DNA of 7,697 nt from CAZAGT01 sp964484515 (GTDB lineage: Bacteria; Desulfobacterota; DSM-4660; Desulfatiglandales; HGW-15), in NCBI GenBank assembly GCA_964484515.1, contig CAZAGT010000250.1, positions 1 through 7,697 of the forward strand, read 5' to 3'. Below the pieces are notes generated by a model. The model was given only the letters and a program-made list of their open reading frames with translations. It was not told the DNA's origin and searched no databases. Of the stretch, positions 5,951 to 7,697 are shown piece after piece (positions within the stretch are counted from its first letter, which is position 1; the number at the start of each line of letters is the position of its first letter). The position numbers and the translations under genes are program-made.

Positions 5951-5973
5951 TTGTTACGAGATCATCAAATGGA

Positions 5974-6405
5974 CTACTGAGTTTTTTGGTGGCAGCCATC
6001 GCATTCCTTGTACGGCGCTCTATCCGACATATTTCGATAAATCAAGCCGAAATGGCACATGACACAACCGCCGTGGTAGGCATTTTTCAAGTCTCGCACC
6101 TTGCCCCGTTCTTGCTTTGGATCATGGCATTCAGCGCATTTCTTGACAGGATCCTTTTCCGTCCAGGTATTGGCCCCGTCTTCTTGGTAGTCATGATGGC
6201 AAACAAAGCAGCGGACACCGATCCCATAAATGTGCTTTTTGTGATTGAACGGAACGGCTCCCATCTTGTCATCCGGGTAGCCCGGGTTGTTAATCACGAA
6301 TTCATCGGTGTTTCCTGAAGACCCCTTCGAATCTTGGCCGTAAAGGAATGCCGCCCCTCCCCAGCACAAGCAGAAAGCGGCGACAAAAAACGTAAACCTC
6401 TGCAT
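5974..6405 (-). CDS. Small periplasmic tetraheme c-type cytochrome (c3/c7-like)
   Basis: The 143-residue precursor has an N-terminal signal peptide (FTFFVAAFCLCWGGAAFLYG, residues 4-23). Four CXXCH heme sites follow: CFVCH (66-70), CAECH (90-94), CVMCH (114-118) and CDGCH (135-139). Extra His residues at 55, 58, 71 and 111 can supply the second axial ligands, and VPFNHKKH (51-58) before the first site followed by CHHD is typical of class III (cytochrome c3) and related c7 proteins. Such proteins shuttle electrons in the periplasm between hydrogenases or formate dehydrogenases and membrane complexes or extracellular acceptors. The ATG at 6405 has GAGGAGG eight bases before it. The gene stands alone: no oxidoreductase or cytochrome-maturation gene is adjacent, so its partner cannot be read here. 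All four hemes look intact. The electron partner is unknown. Confidence 0.93.
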   Translation of the reverse strand: MQRFTFFVAAFCLCWGGAAFLYGQDSKGSSGNTDEFVINNPGYPDDKMGAVPFNHKKHIYGIGVRCFVCHHDYQEDGANTWTEKDPVKKCAECHDPKQERGKVRDLKNAYHGGCVMCHFGLIYRNMSDRAPYKECDGCHQKTQ

Positions 6406-6662
6406 TCGCGCCCCTCCTCACTGATAAATCCACAGGTCCTTTTCCAAATCAGAAATTCGCAAACGGCCCGCTGCGGCGGCATCAGAATCGATCGACGGGC
6501 GACATGCATTCACGTGCGGCCGCAGAATTTTTTAGCTGGCAGTTGCTTACCATATACAATCATGAAAGTGAGGGGAAAGCAGGACGGCTGAGGCGGGGGA
6601 GACCGCAAGAGAAGTGGAGCTTGTTTGTAAAAGGACGTCGGTTCCTTGAGCGGCAGGATATC

Positions 6663-6692
6663 AAAAAACCTTCCAAGCGTTCGATCAGGTTT
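6663..6692 (-). terminator. Weak intrinsic terminator candidate after PilZ gene
   Basis: On the minus strand AAACC (6688-6692), which overlaps the end of the coding region, can pair with GGTTT (6666-6670). The second arm runs directly into a T6 tract (complement of 6663-6668). The 5-bp stem and 17-base loop make it weak, so this is a possible rather than a convincing terminator. The rest of the 6406-6684 gap contains a distant 7-bp inverted repeat (6471-6477 with 6519-6525) and a 10-bp palindrome TGCGGCCGCA (6515-6524), but no gene. Confidence 0.3.
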
Positions 6693-7347
6693 CGGCGTAG
6701 GAGATGAACTCCGTGATCTGGCGCTGAAGCTCGGGGACCAGTTCGATGAATTTGAGACCAAAGGTCTTGCCTTCGATGTCTAACTTTACGCCTCTAACCT
6801 CGACAGGGGCGCTTTGCTCACCCTCCACGCCGGGCAACTGGAAGCGCAGCGATATGTGACTACTGACGCGCGCCGACGGCAGCGTCTTGTCCTTTTCGTA
6901 TCTGATGAGGCAAAGGCACCCGCCCTCGGATATATCCCGGATGACACCCTTGTGCGCCTTTTTGTGAATCTCGATCGTCGCAGGGAGCAGGCAATCGACC
7001 CTTTTTGAGGCCCGGACATGACGCCTTTCAACGGAATTCGGATACTCCACGAAGAGCAGCTTCCGCGGGCTGTTGATGGCGCCGATGATCTTGGAGTAGA
7101 AGCCGAAGACGGTGCCTCCGTGGAGATATTGCACCGTAATCTTGTTGCCTTCGTAGAACTTCTGAGTAATGCTGCCGAATGTTTTCGAGACGGGGGCTAT
7201 CATGACCAAGTACTCATCGACTTCCATACCCACAAGCACGCTCTTGAGGCGTTCCTCAACCCCGCCGATCTTGATTTGCAGCTGAGTGCCGATGCCGATC
7301 GGCATGGGCGTAGCCTTCTGTCGGGCATCGTTCTTGTCGGCAGCCAT
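6685..7347 (-). CDS. PilZ-domain c-di-GMP receptor, YcgR-like
   Basis: The 220-residue protein has two domains. Residues about 16-100 are a beta-rich N-terminal domain of the YcgR-N type (GTQLQIKI, LVGMEVDEYLVM, GNKITVQYLHGGTVFGFYSKI). Residues about 106-220 are PilZ. The c-di-GMP motifs are present: R108 and R112 in ERRHVR (RxxxR) and DISEGG (138-143, DxSxxG). A C-terminal helix ends the domain. YcgR-type proteins bind c-di-GMP in the cytoplasm and act on the flagellar motor or on exopolysaccharide and pilus systems; no such targets are adjacent. The ATG at 7347 is chosen over the in-frame GTG at 7359, because AGGGG lies just before it (spacing is short, four bases). It follows the LolA fragment by 99 bp in the same direction. 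Binding competence is inferred from the motifs. Confidence 0.92.
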   Translation of the reverse strand: MAADKNDARQKATPMPIGIGTQLQIKIGGVEERLKSVLVGMEVDEYLVMIAPVSKTFGSITQKFYEGNKITVQYLHGGTVFGFYSKIIGAINSPRKLLFVEYPNSVERRHVRASKRVDCLLPATIEIHKKAHKGVIRDISEGGCLCLIRYEKDKTLPSARVSSHISLRFQLPGVEGEQSAPVEVRGVKLDIEGKTFGLKFIELVPELQRQITEFISYAET

Positions 7348-7397
7348 ACATCCCCTCACATACCATCAAATGAAACCACCAGATACTCCCCAAGTCT

Positions 7398-7403
7398 ACT
7401 ATA
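7398..7403 (-). promoter_or_regulatory. Candidate -10 box before PilZ gene
   Basis: On the minus strand TATAGT (complement of 7398-7403) lies in a short AT-rich part of the LolA-PilZ gap. Transcription would begin near 7392, about 45 bases before the PilZ start. No good -35 is seen at 16-18 bp (GACGAT is the sequence there), so either an activator is needed or the gene is read from the LolA promoter. Confidence 0.3.
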
Positions 7404-7446
7404 ATTCAAACGAAAACTCAATCGTCCCCTGCGCCGTCGGCTCATT

Positions 7447-7697
7447 CTACTCCTCGATGACGCGGACACCTTTCGGTACCACGAATGTGAAGAAGTCCTT
7501 ATCGAAGGATTGCGGAAGCATCCTATTCGCCAAAATGAATCGTGTGATTCCCCCGACATAGTTGTGGATCTCCACCATCCTGATGGAGTAATCATTGTCG
7601 TCGACAGAGATCTTGATGTGGTCCACCTGCGACCAGGGTGGGTCCGGGTGGAGTTCCAATTGTTGAAAACCCCTCTCGTCTTTACCCAGTAATATGA
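7447..7697 (-). CDS. lolA: Outer-membrane lipoprotein carrier LolA, C-terminal part (5' end outside window)
   Basis: The frame is open from the right edge of the window to a TAG at 7447-7449, giving 82 residues. ILLGKDERG at the start matches the LolA segment just after its middle. VDHIKISVDDNDYSIRMVEI and HNYVGGITRFILANR (about residues 24-58) are the successive beta-strands with the D/N-x-x-G-x-T-x-F pattern typical of LolA. KDFFTFVVPKGVRVIE near the end is the usual C-terminal strand (F-x-F-x-x-P-x-G-x-x-V). LolA carries lipoproteins across the periplasm from LolCDE to the outer membrane, so a signal peptide should lie upstream of the window. The TTG at 7659 is not a real start because homologous sequence continues before it. 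An outer-membrane stress (LolA-like) relative without the canonical role cannot be excluded. Confidence 0.85.
   Translation of the reverse strand, partial: ILLGKDERGFQQLELHPDPPWSQVDHIKISVDDNDYSIRMVEIHNYVGGITRFILANRMLPQSFDKDFFTFVVPKGVRVIEE

Noticed and set aside
5783..5980. A 65-codon plus-strand frame starting MEDLLQLLNKMISQEVE
   Set aside because: The first 20 residues look protein-like, but the rest is the translated intergenic repeat, there is no convincing ribosome-binding site, and its end overlaps the cytochrome gene. A remnant gene broken by the repeat is possible but unsupported.
6515..6524. Palindrome TGCGGCCGCA followed by a T-run, as a terminator
   Set aside because: The T-run fits only a plus-strand transcript, and no plus-strand gene lies upstream of it.
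6334..6761. Short open frames on both strands in the 6406-6684 gap
   Set aside because: They overlap the cytochrome or PilZ genes, have low-complexity Ser/Arg/Pro composition and no start signals.

Overview
The window is a GC-rich stretch from a Gram-negative bacterium. A LolA fragment (outer-membrane lipoprotein carrier) shows the double membrane. A small periplasmic tetraheme c-type cytochrome, a PilZ protein, a 480-residue-class RtcB paired with archease, and intergenic repeats that translate as 'PGPDPGFAGMTE' together suggest an anaerobic or respiratory environmental lineage such as Desulfobacterota (former Deltaproteobacteria) or Nitrospirota. That placement is inference; no rRNA or tRNA gene is present to settle it.

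Layout. 1-333 (+) is the C-terminal end of a RecB/AddB-type PD-(D/E)XK nuclease with an iron-sulfur Cys signature, cut by the window edge. 334-569 has no gene but holds an 11-bp inverted repeat and a repeat of a family seen scattered in bacterial genomes, between convergent genes. 570-2439 (-) is an RNA-repair operon: archease, then rtcB, overlapping by 8 bp. A divergent HEAT-like gene (2461-2889, +) begins only 21 bp from the archease start. 2914-5553 (-) is an envelope ABC module: ATPase, MacB/LolC-like permease (4-bp ATGA overlap), then, after 142 bp containing a good sigma70-type promoter, a secreted DUF3299 protein. 5554-5973 has no supported gene; it holds a TTATTA/TAATAA dyad, a long hairpin and a nested palindromic repeat. 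5974-6405 (-) is the tetraheme cytochrome. 6406-6684 has no supported gene. 6685-7347 (-) is a YcgR-like PilZ protein, and 7447-7697 (-) is the C-terminal end of LolA.

How the genes work together. RtcB ligates RNA with 2',3'-cyclic phosphate and 5'-OH ends, and archease promotes its guanylylation and turnover. The ABC ATPase and permease form a mechanotransmission-type exporter or lipoprotein/metal-handling complex, with the DUF3299 protein as likely periplasmic partner. The remaining genes (electron transfer, c-di-GMP sensing, lipoprotein transport) are mostly single genes with no shared pathway.

No wholly new multi-gene defence or mobile system is evident. The points most worth a second look are the ABC/DUF3299 module with its atypical ATPase motifs, the structured leader upstream of it, the very tight divergent junction at 2440-2460, and the small tetraheme cytochrome.
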